Source of the DNA: Epiperipatus broadwayi
Lineage: Eukaryota > Onychophora > Udeonychophora > Euonychophora > Peripatidae
Length of the DNA: 64,000 nucleotides
Direction of reading: 5' to 3'
NCBI GenBank assembly: GCA_028023455.1
Contig: JAQFVV010006312.1
Coordinates: forward strand, 622,001-686,000
The translations under genes were made by a program, and so were the position numbers. The notes beneath the pieces were generated by a model that was given only the letters and a program-made list of their open reading frames with translations, had not been told where the DNA came from and did no database searches. Below are positions 38,111 to 50,299 of this stretch, piece after piece; the first letter of the stretch is position 1; every line of letters begins with the position of its first letter.

Positions 38111-39990
38111 TAATGATAAAATAATTGATAATTTCAAAAGAACTAGATATAAATTACGGGAAGGGTAAAGTGGATATCATAATATCACTAAATTTATTTA
38201 ATAAAGAATGTAAATAAATTATTATCAATGTATAAATATTTTTTTATTATTGCTAATGAAGTATTTAACTCAATGTGCATATGTTTTTGTTGTTTATTAG
38301 TATTGTTGTATAAAAGACCATATTGATTTAACTTTGTGGTATCGGTTTCATTGTGTTTGAGAATCATTTCTATCACAAGGTCACATTAATAAAGCACATT
38401 ATCCGCATAAAATGATACCTATCATATTGTGATTGCATGCCTTATTTAAATAGTTTTGTTTAATATTTTATAAATAATAGACTAACTCTCAACTGCTTGT
38501 AAATAATAACTATACCAAAAGGGAGCATAGTACTTCAGATTGTTATGGAATATAAAAGAATCTTGAAGGTCACTGTGAAAAATACTATTCAGTATTACCG
38601 AATGGAGAGCATATAATAGAAATTAGTAGTATATTAAAAGTCACAGCTTGAGTTTGTAATCTAATTGAAAAATATATTATAGCATAAATTTAAAGTGATA
38701 TCTTATTTCAGAGTACAAGTTACTAATATGTCTTAAGATCTGTGGTTCAGAAGAATTTGATCACAGCTAGTGAATGCTGATTAATTATGAGTTGTATTTC
38801 AGTGAACTAAACTTTGTAGATAATAAGGGCATAATAAAGCTTTGATTATAACAAAAATGAGTATTCTAAAGTAATTGTTATTGGTATAAGTATGAGAACC
38901 AATTATAGGAAAGTAGATTTAAGTTATAGAAATGAGATTAATCAGTAGATAGCCATTGTTGATTTCCATGCCTCATTATTGTTGAAGTTAGATTTTTTTC
39001 ATAGGAAACTAATCATAGTTTGTAATAGTAAATGATTTTGAAATGGTTGGATCCCAGTAAAATCCCTCATGTGATTTAACTGTTTCTCTATTAATCAAAT
39101 TAATTATAATATATTGTCGAATAGAATACTTATGATCCCTGAGATAGCCATAGGGTAGCATTAATTAGTTTAGATTAAGGTAATTGTGTTAATGATATTA
39201 ATTTAAGATTCTTAAATTATAAAAGGGTAGTCCTTATTAAAGCTAGAATACTAGGTTAGTCATTGCTTATTGTTGTTTTCCCAATAATTATAATAGAATA
39301 GTAGCAGAATTTCCACAATAGTAATGCCATTGTGGAGTGTGATCTATACTTCCCAATGTTAAAATCTCTCCATTGTAATTGTCCTTTGAGTCTATCCTAT
39401 AAATTTTATGTGTTCTCAAATTTCAAACTCCATAAAGAGTCTTATACTTTATTGTTGTGGATACTGTATTGTTTAGTATTGAGCTATTATCGTAGAGAGT
39501 AAGAGGATAGATAAAGTAGAGATGATTAGAAGAACTGGATGGGAAGGTTACAATATATATATTTGATGTCATTCTTTTGCCTCAGAAAATTAATATAAAA
39601 ATTTTAACCATAATCCATAATTTTCTATGAAATGAAAGCAAAAATGATTTATATATTGGAAAACCATAATTCCAGAAAAAACATTAAAAAATTATTGATA
39701 AGAATATTTTAATGATTATTTTTCATTGAAATACATATAAATAAAATTTTGATTTTACATTTCAAAATATTCCTCAATTATTATTTTCAAAATGCCTGTA
39801 TACATATACTTCAAAGAAAGGAATAGATAGCAAAAAGTAATATATATAATTTAATTTTTTTTAAAAAAAAGAAGTCAGTATTGGAAAATATTACATTAGA
39901 ATCATGATTGTTTAATGATACAGTCAAAATGGGCCAAAATAAAAAAGCTACAAGGAACTAGTTCTAGGACCAAAAAGAGCAGACTAAATA
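38111..39990. other. Intron sequence, no recognisable gene
   Basis: Partly balanced composition (38500-39540) suggests old transposon debris. No motif was identified. Confidence 0.4.
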
Positions 39991-40524
39991 CACCTGGGTC
40001 TCTTTTTATGCGGTAGATATATTCCACAGAAAACCCGCATTAAAAAAATCGCACAAAAATAGACTTAATTTACATTGAAAAATGTGGGATATGTTTCTTA
40101 ATTTTCAGAAATCGCATAAAACCAAAGCAAGAAGGTAAAATTATTTTAAAATTCGCATTAAAAAAAATAAGGATATAAAGTATGATTAATAAAAAATTTC
40201 AAATATTTGGAAAAAATTAATACAAGGCAAACTTTTTTTACTTTTTTTTTTTATTAATTCTTTAATTTTATTCAAAACATTGTTTTTATGCGTAATTTAT
40301 TTTACATTTTTTCATACATATTTTAATCATTATCGATATTTGACAATATGCGGGTTCATTTGTGAACTGGTAAGAAATCAGATTCCTCACAACGCCAACT
40401 TCAGTCTCATGCTGTGTCAATGGTTTTCAGTCGACAATGTAATCGGTAATTAAACTTTGAGACGATACTAATTGTTTACGAAGCTCGCGATATCAAGACT
40501 GTTATGTCTAGCTGTTAGAGAATG

Positions 40525-40580
40525 CACTTCCACGAGTGCAACATATATATATAACACACTTCCACGAGTGTGTTAATAAT
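40525..40580. repeat. Duplicated CACTTCCACGAGTG motif
   Basis: CACTTCCACGAGTG occurs at about 40526-40539 and again at about 40557-40570, about 31 bp apart, separated by ATATATATATA. Each copy is itself nearly palindromic (CACT...AGTG). It lies just left of the nested hairpin. Confidence 0.6.
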
Positions 40581-40595
40581 GACTAACAGTTAAAA

Positions 40596-40763
40596 TTTTC
40601 TTTTATACACATATATACATGAAGAAACTTTAAGACAGAAAAAAGTTACAAGTAAAAATATTTAAGAACTTTTAATTTCTACTTTAAAAGTTCTTAAATA
40701 TTTTTACTTGTAACTTTTTTCTGTCTAAAAGTTTCTCCATGTATATATGTGTATAAAAGAAAA
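40596..40763. repeat. Nearly perfect 80-bp inverted repeat nested in the TIR element
   Basis: Arms 40596-40675 and 40684-40763 with an 8-bp loop. TTTTCTTTTATACACATATA at the left pairs with the mirrored sequence at the right, and only one or two mismatches are seen (GAAGAAACTTTAAG versus CTAAAAGTTTCTCC). High identity indicates a young insertion within the older element. Confidence 0.9.
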
Positions 40764-41152
40764 CATACATAACACAGACATACAACTATTTAGCTCTCAT
40801 TGGAATTTAAGAGCTCATTCATAATTCATGTCATTAACAAAAAATGATTTTCCAATTGATTAGAAAGTTGAAGACTTTCTTGAATCATTTTTGCTGTGAC
40901 ACGAACAGGCTCCACTTTTGTTTCATTATCTTTTTCTAAATCTTCTACGGTATCTAAATTTATTGCCAAATCTTTTTTCAACAGGCATTTAAGATATGTA
41001 AAATTTACTGTGTGTATACACGGGGAAATCCCAATTTTAAGTGAAATATGAACTTCTTTATCGCATAAACTGCATGAATAGATATTAAAAAGATCATGAA
41101 TCTCATAACTTCAAAATCACATTAAAAAATCCGCACAAAAAGAGACCCAGTT

Positions 41153-44100
41153 GCATATAATCTGTGGTTTGAGATTTTGTTTGTATGTATTTAAATTGTA
41201 AGTAGAAAATGTAATAATAATTGAAAAGTACACTTTTCCCCATTGCATTAAGCTTAAAAAGAAAAAAAAAAAATCTGCCGCTTCGCATATAGAATTTATT
41301 TTGCACTTTAAAACCAGTGTTAAATTTCTTGAGCAAAAATTTAAAGATCTTTATTATTATTAATTTCCAAATATTTGAACTGGTAATGAAAATTTGGCGT
41401 AATTTTTTTTATGATTTAGTTACTTACAAATTAAAAACTGCTTATATATATATATATAATTTTATTTGATTTATTTGTGTCTATCTCGTAACTCAATTTT
41501 CACTCACTTCCCAATTTCCAATCTAGTTAAAATTTTGCATTTGTTTATATTCCCAATGTCAGCATATTTTTTTAAAGATTGCGAAAATTTCAGCAACATT
41601 TTTTATTTTTTTTTTTTTTTATTTGTCTATATTTATTTTGGAATGTAATTTTCTTAATAATTAATAACTTATTTGATTTGGATAAGCTTGTTGTAAATTT
41701 TTATTTGCCACACCTCCCCCCCCCCCCTCAAATTTTAAGTATATCTTTTGATTTTAATGTCAGCCTCATATCTACAATTTGTTTGCTTTTGATAATTGTT
41801 AATTTTACATTTAAGCTGAAGCATAAGCATTTTCTTCTAGATTTAGAGGATATTAGTGTACTACAGAAAATGTATTAGGTGATTATATGACTAAAATTAT
41901 AATATTAAAAAAGATTAAATGAATCATGCTTTTTTTTTTTGAGTTTGTACATTGTAAAAGATTTTTATTTGTGAGTTTCCAGTTTTTGTTGCTTCCATTC
42001 CATGAAACAAGTTTATCATTTTTTTTATTTATGATTATGCAAAATTGTGTTCTATGAAAACTTAAAGAACAGCTGTTTTTATAATTCTATTATTCAAATC
42101 TTGTTTAAATCGCAGAAGAGTTTTTGCAAGTTATATTTATTATTTAACGTCATATAAGTATGGCATTAATTGTAATATTTTTTCATAATTAACTTCTGTA
42201 TATTTCATTTTTAGATTTTTTTATTTTTGGAAAGTGACTATAACAGTATTATAAATTATTAAAATTAAATTTATTGACTTCATTTGTAATCTTGTTTTAA
42301 GTACAATTAAATGACCATCGATATTTTGATTGAAGTATTCCATGTAACATCTTGCCATCTTTATATGTTTCACAAGTATTTTACTGCTAATCTTGAAAGA
42401 ACTAAAATAATTGACTGCCAGTGAACATTTTTAACCAAGTTTTTTTAAATTTTGTAAATATAACAATATTTTATAAAACTTGCATTATGATGGAATTATT
42501 AATTTATATATGTGATAATTTTGATGAATGTTTACCATAGGCTCTTAACTTTCTGCAATACATTTTTTAAATTAAATGTTCTATGATTTACACTTTTGCA
42601 ATGGCTGTGTTGCAAGAAAAACTAGCATTCTTAATGTCTTTTTGACCAAGTTCAAATTATGTTTTGGACTTTTCATGACTAGCTTTGACTATCAGAAAAA
42701 AACAGGATATGAAATCATGCATGTTAGAGTTTTAAAAAAATACAGATATCTTTATTATAACAATTTAGAGCTCATACAAGATTCACTTATTGATATTCTT
42801 TCATTGAGTAGGATTTTATAAATATAATAGCTGAACTGCAGATGCTGAAAATAGAGTATTGTCTTAAATTTCTGTAAAAAAAATTTCTTGTTTCTGAAAT
42901 TTCCATCTTAAATTAAACAATAATAAATTATTAGTTAATATCTTCCAATAATACATATATTTAAGATAATCTCATGTTGATATTTATGTAGTAGATTGTT
43001 TTCTATTTCATTTTCCAACAAAAAATACATAAAACTTGATTATATATATATCCACTAGTTTAAAATAAGCATGAATGAAAACAAATAGCTGCTTGAAAAA
43101 AATGTAATGTTCTTGAAATTTTCTCTCAGTGTGACAATGATGATCCTTGTATAGTTAATGTTCTCAGTAGCAGTTAAGATTGCCCTAAAACAAAGTGAGT
43201 TAACTATCATTTTTATGGTTTTCACTGCATAGTGCTATTCAGAGCTTTATGTAAATTACTACATAGAGTATTGATTATGAAATCTGAATAAAAGAATATG
43301 TAACCTATTTCATTGATGCAATTTTACATTGTGATCTATCCTATGAATCTACAACTAAAAAACACTGGATTTTTTTTCCAGCCTATTGATTTTCGGGATA
43401 AACTTAAAAAATCATATTTTCCTCAATAAAATTTATGATTTTAAATTTAAAATACCTTAGTGATTTTTTTTTACAATGATTACTTTTACTGAAATAAAGT
43501 TTTATATGAAAGTCAAATCCTAAAAAAATTAATTTGTTTTCAGTATAAGTTTTTTTTAGACATACAATTAATAATCTTTTTCATGGTAAATTGTTATTAA
43601 TGCCTTTTGGATGGCTCATACATTTTGCTCCTTTTTAAAATTTTTATTAACAACATTATTTTACTGATATACATAAATTATCACTTTTGTATTTGAACAT
43701 AAAAGCCTTATTGATTAATATATAAGTACAGTGCAGTCTTGTACAGAGAATGTAATTAGTTTCAAATATTTTTTCATTATGCAGTCCCTTTGCACACATT
43801 GAAATACATGTATTTAGATATTCAGTTTAGAACAAAATTACCATCCAGCACAACCATTTAAACAGGAAAAATATACTTAATCACTATAAAAATACATATA
43901 AAATTAATTGTTACAAATACTTAAGTTTTAAAACTGTACTGTATGTGTAATTTTCAAAAGTTGATTTTAATTTTTACTAAAATCAGACTTAACTTTCCCC
44001 AATAAAAATTATAAATAAATAAGTCAATTAAATTAAATTAATAACTCAAGCCATACATATCATGACAAAGAAGTCTACTAGTTTAATGTTTGTTGTATTG

Positions 44101-45630
44101 TTTGTTATACAAATCTTAATTTAATGACAAAAATTCATTGTAATAGATGGCATTATGTGAATAATTATTCCAAAACATATGCAACAACATGCGTCTCAAA
44201 TTAATATTCAGTTTTACAATTTATATTTTTGTATAGTATTGGTTCTTGAATTATTAGAGGACAAAAATGTAAATTTAAAAATTTGTAATCCATCAGTGAG
44301 TTAGATAAACACTTTAATGTTATACATTAAATAAGAAAAATTATTTGTGTATTGATATTAATATTTTTATTGCTTAAAGAATGATCTGAAGTTACCTTTT
44401 TTTTTTTTTTCTGATACTTTGGTTTTATTAGCTTGTTGTAATATGGGAAAATTATAATTTTTTAATTATTGTTCATTTGAATAATTTTATTTATAACGAT
44501 CTTTTATGTATTTCATCTTATCTCAGAAAATGAAATTACTATTTTAAGAGATTCAAGTTTTGTTAACTATTTCTAGGATATTTAAATTGTTGAAGTACCA
44601 ACTATAGATATGAAATGTCTACATCCATATTTGTAATGTTTTGAGAGATAATAAAATTATGTATTATTTCCTCCACTACCAAAAGAAAATGTTTTCAGTA
44701 TTTAATGTATAGAATTTAGTGAACATTTAACAGATATTTCGGTATGTATATATTATAATTCTTAAAAAAAAATAAATAATAATATTACATAATCCCATTG
44801 AATTCTTTATTCTAGATATACTGTGTATATAAAATTATAATATGAATTTTGTGTTTTTATATGTATGTATGCATATTTTTTTTTATAATAATATATGTTG
44901 CATACAATAGGTGCACATACATATATATATAACAATAAAAATAATAAATATAATGGTGATTACTATTATATAGTCTTTCAATCTGCAGAAAATTATTGTT
45001 AAATATGTTTGAATATGTGTATATATATAGTTTAATCATCAGCTAAATCTCTACTTCATTAATTATTTGTAGTTGCTAAACAATAGAAAATGAGAAACTA
45101 ACTTTCAGAAATACTTTTGGAATAAAATCATTTTTTAGTCTAAGATCATTTAATTTTTATATATAATAAACTTTTTAATAATGCTACTGTACTACAAAAC
45201 CTAAATAAGTTTTATAGAATCTGCTTATTATAGCATGTTTTCAACTAATTTAAACAGCCTGAAGCTACTATAGGTAATTTCTACAAAATTTATTCTGCAG
45301 TATGTGTGTGTTATAATCTGTTTAGAATAATAAATTAGTTTTAACATTGGTATTGTAAGTACATACACCATTTATGTTTATGCATGATAGAAGATAAATG
45401 AATGGGTAATAATTTCATTCAACATGTGGAATATAATTTGCCATTATAAATTTTGTTGATGCTAAAATATTTACTGACTATTCTGATATACTTTGTATTC
45501 GTTTTCTAACCAGATATTGTTCACATGCATTGTTACCTTTATTACATACAAGCTTAGGAAATATATAGGGATGATGGCATGTATAGTGAGTGTAAATTAA
45601 TAATAATACTGAACAAAATATTACATAATA
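41153..45630. other. AT-rich intron sequence, no recognisable gene
   Basis: Mostly A/T-rich with poly-T and poly-C tracts (for example a C-run near 41717). A single open stretch at 42576-42821 has no recognisable domain and lies within A/T-rich sequence, so I do not call a gene. Confidence 0.5.
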
Positions 45631-45633
45631 TTT

Positions 45634-45880
45634 GTATTTATGTATTGGACTATTTCCATCATCTAATATTAAGTATTGAATGTCTTTAGAAAAATTTAAC
45701 TATTTAAATTTTCCAATTACATTCAACTGTTAGCAATAGCACACAGCTTAGTATATGCACTAACCTGTGTGCTATTACTAATAGTTAAATATAATTGGAA
45801 AATTTAAAGAAAAATTAAATTTTTCTAAAGATATTAAATACTTAATATTAGATGATGGAAATAGTCCAATATATAAATAC
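45634..45880. mobile_element. Fold-back MITE, 247 bp
   Basis: GTATTTATGTATTGGACTAT at 45634 pairs with ATAGTCCAATATATAAATAC ending at 45880. Pairing continues through TTCCATCATCTAATATTAAG on the left and its mirror, to a loop near 45760 with CAATAGCACACAG / CTGTGTGCTATT. There are a few small indels. No coding content. Confidence 0.85.
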
Positions 45881-45930
45881 AACTAAAATACCATTAACAC
45901 AAACCTTCAAGAAAACACATATTAGTAATA

Positions 45931-46430
45931 TATTTGGAGCAAAGAATTTTCCAAATGTTGTATATAAATAATATACAATCTCACAGCATTAATGTCTAGC
46001 CCTAAGCTGACAAAATGAATTCGCTTTTGCATGTGGTTCCAAAATCTTATATGGGAAGCCAATCTAAACAATGATAATTACAATAACAAAATTTTATTTG
46101 TTTTGGATGTACCAATATTTAATTGAAATTGATTCAGATTATTAAATATTTATTTTTAATAATTTTATAAAAGACCAAACTCTTCTTATATATGCAATAT
46201 TAGAAATTACAGTATAAAATATATAATGTATTTGGAGTGAAGAATTCTCCAAGAGCTATATGTAAATAATGTGTAAGTTCTTACAGCATTAATGGCCAGA
46301 TACTATGTGGAAAAAATAAATTTATTTCTGTCTGCAACCCAAAAAGTACATATGATGCTTGGAGACTGTTTTGCTCCAAATATATTACATAATATTTTGC
46401 ACTGCAATGTTTCTAATATTACATATTAAT
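45931..46430. repeat. Direct repeat pair with 298-bp spacing
   Basis: TATTTGGAGCAAAGAATTTT (45931) and TATTTGGAGTGAAGAATTCT (46229) start two homologous units. Each continues into ACAGCATTAATG. A third, inverted piece (TTTTGCTCCAAATATATTAC, near 46370-46390) closes the block. Probably an old repeated element with inverted ends. Confidence 0.6.
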
Positions 46431-46599
46431 AACAAGTTTAACACTTAAAAAGAGTCTGCCTTGGTAATATTAATTTGAGCCACTTTCATTTAAGCATTGT
46501 TCACATCTATTATGAATAGAATTTGTTCTTACAGCTTTCTGTATTAGATCTTAGTTCACAATCAAAAGTCAAGTCATTTTTATCAGCTTCATATTGTAA

Positions 46600-47480
46600 C
46601 GGCAACCCGACAATCGAAAGCTTAAACTTCCCTTTTATGTAGATATAAAGGGGAATTATTATAATTCAAGATCGCCCACTTTCCGCTACCACAAGCAGAG
46701 AGAAAATACGGACATAAACGAGTCTATATCCGCACTTGACCGAATCTGTATGCTATACGGGTATAGCCCCAGGTTATATTTCCCGGTCAACCTTCTCCCG
46801 ACTGCTGTAAGATTTAACAGAGTTACAGTGCTTGGATAATTATAAATTTAATGGGATCAAATACTGCACCACAAGCTTCATGGGTAGTTGTGACTTACGC
46901 CCCATGTGGCTGCAAGAGGCGCTATCTCCATGTCAACCACAGAAATATCCAGAGTAGGGGCCCAAAATCAGACAATACAGTTCCAGCCGCTAGATGGCGC
47001 TGTTCACCATGCGTACGCACAGGAACCTTATGCCAAATAGCTTCCAGCACTATTGCCCGCTTGGTGGCGCTGTTAGCCATAGGTAAACAGATCCAGCTTA
47101 CATCATCTGCTAAACAGCAATCACCCAGCAATCTAGCCCACAAGGTGGCGCTGTTTCTCCATACTATGCGCGGAAAAAACGGCATCGTTTAGAAGCGATA
47201 TTTATACTCGCTCGCTAGTTCCGGTTTACATCCACGTTCTTAAAACAAACAACGTGTAATGTGAAGGTGTGAATAATATAGAAAACCATAACTATTTAAA
47301 TCTGCTTTAAAATTTAATATTCTTACATTGAGTTTCACTCTCTGATAAATCTATATATTTTTAAATTATTTTATTTTAAAAATCGATCTTTTTTTTTTTC
47401 TGTAAAAATGTTTTTACCACTTCCGTTTTACTTCAATCCTTCAAAACTGCTAAAAATCGTTAGTTTGAAAAGTAATTGTT
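46600..47480. repeat. GC-richer module with tandem GGCGCT motifs, copy 1
   Basis: A block of unusually high GC (46600-47240) contains four tandem degenerate units of about 75 bp, each with an (A/T)AGRnGGCGCT-type core. Its right flank (GTGTGAATAATATA...CTATTTAAATCTGCTT, 47269-47310) is repeated at 62923-62960. A second copy of the whole module is at 61760-61860 plus 62690-63070, split by a LINE. The open frames on both strands here are by-products of GC content; no domain is visible. Confidence 0.7.
46910..47153 (+). promoter_or_regulatory. Cluster of four CTCF-core-like motifs
   Basis: Same-strand motifs: CTGCAAGAGGCGCTATC (46910-46926), CCGCTAGATGGCGCTG (46987-47002), CCCGCTTGGTGGCGCTG (47056-47072), CCCACAAGGTGGCGCTG (47137-47153). 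The CTCF core is usually given as CCAS(T/C)AG(R)KGGCRC, and AGATGGCGC/AGGTGGCGC are forms seen in insects. The spacing follows the 70-81 bp tandem unit. Binding is inferred from motif likeness only. Confidence 0.4.
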
Positions 47481-47481
47481 T

Positions 47482-48016
47482 GTAAAACTTTTTTTTTTAT
47501 ACTTTAAAATAATATTTCAAGCAACTTCTAAAGTAATACAAATTACATTCCTGTTTATAGATCTTTTATTTCGCAAACGTGTTATTTTAAAAAGATAAAA
47601 TTGCGTTTTGTTACGTGCGCGAACAATAATTCGAAGATTACACAATAAATATTTTTTTATATTACTGGAGAGAAAACAAAGCAAACTCTCCTTTAAATAT
47701 ATTAAAAGATCTATTCAGTTCAAAAATATATTTATTAAAATTAATGTGTGCAAGCAATAAAACATCAAACAGATTGTAGTGTGTGGTGATTTATTCAGTG
47801 TAAAAATCGTGTTATTTTAAAACTTTTTTATTTATAATTTCAAATAATATTTCCAGCAAGTTTTAAAATATTACACATTATATTTCGGTTTATAGATCTT
47901 TTATTTCGCAAACATGTTATTTTAAAAAGATAAATTTGTGTTTTGTTACGTGTGCGAACAATATTCGAAGATCTCTTATACAATAAATATTTTTAAATTA
48001 CTGGAGAGAAAACAAT
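47482..48016. repeat. Tandem direct repeat, 335-bp spacing
   Basis: Units 47482-47695 and 47817-48016 share TATAGATCTTTTATTTCGCA, TTATTTTAAAAAGATAAA, GTTTTGTTACGTG(C/T)GCGAACAA and CTGGAGAGAAAACAA. The LINE fragment of the palindrome's left side starts directly after the second unit (48017). Confidence 0.75.
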
Positions 48017-48239
48017 ATTGCGTTTTCGATCTCTTCTTGTTACTCCCAATATACATCCTCTCCATACTTCTTTGAGTGGTCTGAAGTCTGTATTGCTCTT
48101 CTATTAAGTATCCAAGTCTCAGATCCATAAGTAAGAACAGGTAAAACACATTTATTAAAAATCTTTCTTTACAAACACATAGGCATATTTCCTTTTAGTA
48201 TCAAGTTATTTCTACTAAAAGGACTCCAACCAAGTTTAA
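48017..48239 (-). mobile_element. RTE-like LINE segment outside the palindrome
   Basis: Reverse complement of RT sequence equivalent to 27050-27275 of the complete-end copy (GVTRRDRK; TYGSETWTLNRR). It joins the palindrome's left arm LINE through an internal deletion and is not present next to the right arm. It therefore shows which arm carries the original LINE context. Confidence 0.8.
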
Positions 48240-50290
48240 TTCTATGATTAATTTCATCTGCATTATTGCAAAAACAACTACATCATCTGAAAAATTTTAA
48301 TGACTCAAATAATCATTTACTTTCACTCCTTCAGCTTCCCATTTTAATCCACAAAATACTTCTTGCAGTACTGCTGTAAAAACGTTTTGGAGATATGGAG
48401 TCACCCTGTCTTACTCTCTCCTCAATGTTGACTTTTACTGTATCATTATATAATCTAATTGTTGCTGTTCCATTTTTATAAATATTCTTTAAAACATGGC
48501 AATATACCTTGATGATCCAATGGTTTAATCACTGAAGGAAATCCAAAACATAATGGCAACTGTTATTCATTTGTCCTTTCTATAACTTCTCTCAATCCCT
48601 GGATATGATATCCTGTACTAAAACCACTTTTAAATCCAGTTTGTTCTCTTGGTTGGTGGAAATCCAATGCTCTCTGCAGACGAGTTGTAATTATCTTGGT
48701 AAAAATTTTGTATGTAACTGATAAACGGCTGATAGGTCTGTAATTTCTAATATCTTCTTTATCACCTTTTTTAAATATTAATATTAATACTGCATTTTTC
48801 CAATCATCTGGCACATCTTTATCATTTAGACATTTGGTATATAACATTGCTAAAAAAAATTATAATTTTTCACCTGCTTCTTTTAATATATCAATTATAA
48901 TTCTACCATTACCTGGAGCCTTTTCTTTCTTCATATATTTAATTGTATGTCTCACTTCTTCATTTAAAATTATGGGCAATTCAAAAGATGTAATAGATAT
49001 AGAAGGTATTTGTTCTTTATTACTATATAATTCTTGATAAAAGTCTTCTATCCATTTCATGATGTCATCTCTCTTTTTAGTAATAATTCTAGCTTTTTTT
49101 CTTATTGCAGATATAAATTTCCTACCAATACAAAAATGTTGTTTTACACTCTTGAGACTTTCATTCTCTTCTACTGCTTTCCTTGCTAGTTCACAGTTAT
49201 ACTTTCTTATATCATTTTCAATTCTTTTCCACATCATTTTACAAAATTCGAGATATTCAATTCTTTTTAACACATCATTTTTGTATATCTTCATATTCAT
49301 TCTTTTCTTCAGAAATTCACTAGTCTCAGTAGAAATGTTATTGGTCAAGTGCTGCTTTTTTCAACAAGTTATTTTTGTTGTAGTGTTTATAAGTGTATCA
49401 GTTGGTTTCATATTAATTTCATTCAAATGTGAATCATGTTCAAAATCTATTAATTCTTGAAACCTATTTGTAAGTTCTAATTTAAATTCATTAGAATGTT
49501 TCTGAAAATTAGGAATATCAACTGTAAATATTGTTTTTCTTAATAATTTTTGTCTCTCTAGTTTTGCATTAACATGTATTTCACATCTTACTAATCGATG
49601 ACCACTTCCTCTGTTAAATTTATTAAGAACATTACAATCTTGAAATATGTAATTTCTGTTAGTCAAAATATAATCCAATTCTGCTGTACCTTCATTTGGA
49701 TGCGTCCATGTCCATTTCCTTTTAACATTTTTCTCAAAACAATAATTCATCATATAAAGTTTTCCCTTTTCAGCAAACTCCACAAGTCTATGTCCTCTCT
49801 CATTTCTATTACCATAACCAAAATTACCTACAGCACTTTCATCTTTCATTTATTTATCTATTCTAGCATTAAAGTCTCCCATAACAATTTTAAAATGTTG
49901 TTTACTCTGATCAAAAGCCTTTTGTGCATCCATATAAAAATCTTCTACTATTTCATCACTTTGAGAACTTGTTGGGGCATAAATCTGAATTATCTGCATT
50001 TGGTATCTGCTATTAAGTTGTATAACTAATCTTGCCACTCTGTCCAATTCACCATCAATCTCCACAATGTTGTTCTTCCACTTTTTATTTATAATGAATC
50101 CTACTCCACTTGTATTTCCAATATTTGTGCCTTTATAGTAGAGTACATGTTCACTATTTAAAACAATTGTTTCTTCACCTTTTCTTCTAACTTCACAAAG
50201 TCCAATAATGTCCCATTTAATATAAGACAGTTTTTCTTCTAACTCTTGCAATCTTCCTTCACTTGAAAGTGATCTGCAGTTGTAAGTAAT
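48240..50290 (-). pseudogene. RTE-like LINE in the left arm (endonuclease + RT), inactive
   Basis: Reading on the minus strand: endonuclease N-terminus (TYNCRSLSSEGRLQELEEKL; WDIIGLCEVRRKGEE, with the metal-binding Glu), IYAPTSSQ and GDFNARIDK. An in-frame TAA follows, then ESAVGNFGYGNRNERGHRL, LDYILTNR and GSGHRLVR. The last replaces the conserved S-D-H by S-G-H, so the endonuclease is dead. RT fingers follow: KAPGNGRI, NYRPISRLSVTYKIF, QTGFKSGFSTGYH. After about 48560 the frame is lost. An internal deletion removes most of the palm (FADD to GNI) and is shared by both arms. Confidence 0.85.
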
Positions 50291-50299
50291 ACCTAAATA

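Larger units (their letters stand above)
39992..41152. mobile_element. DNA transposon with TIRs, possibly pogo/Tigger-like, decayed
   Basis: The left end reads CACCTGGGTCTCTTTTTATG; the right end, inverted, reads CAACTGGGTCTCTTTTTGTG, each followed by CGG and A/T-rich sequence. Repeated TGCG/CGCA motifs (for example 40010-40060, 40110-40160, 40350) suggest subterminal repeats. The minus strand at about 40830-41000 contains DLAINLDTVEDLEKDNE, then KVEPVRVTAKMIQESLQLIN, reminiscent of the acidic tail plus V(T)..EAL..L of Tigger/pogo DDE proteins. Target duplication was not resolved. The family is a guess from the tail only. Confidence 0.5.

Noticed and set aside
42576-42821. 81-codon open frame with mixed residues
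   Set aside because: No recognisable domain, no splice context, and the size is within chance for AT-rich sequence.
46851-47192. Overlapping open frames on both strands in the GC-rich block
   Set aside because: Explained by local GC content and tandem units; no domain, and the second copy of the module does not keep the frames.
49598-50029. Plus-strand open frame of 143 codons in the palindrome, mirrored at 55571-56002
   Set aside because: Antisense shadow of the LINE endonuclease coding sequence.
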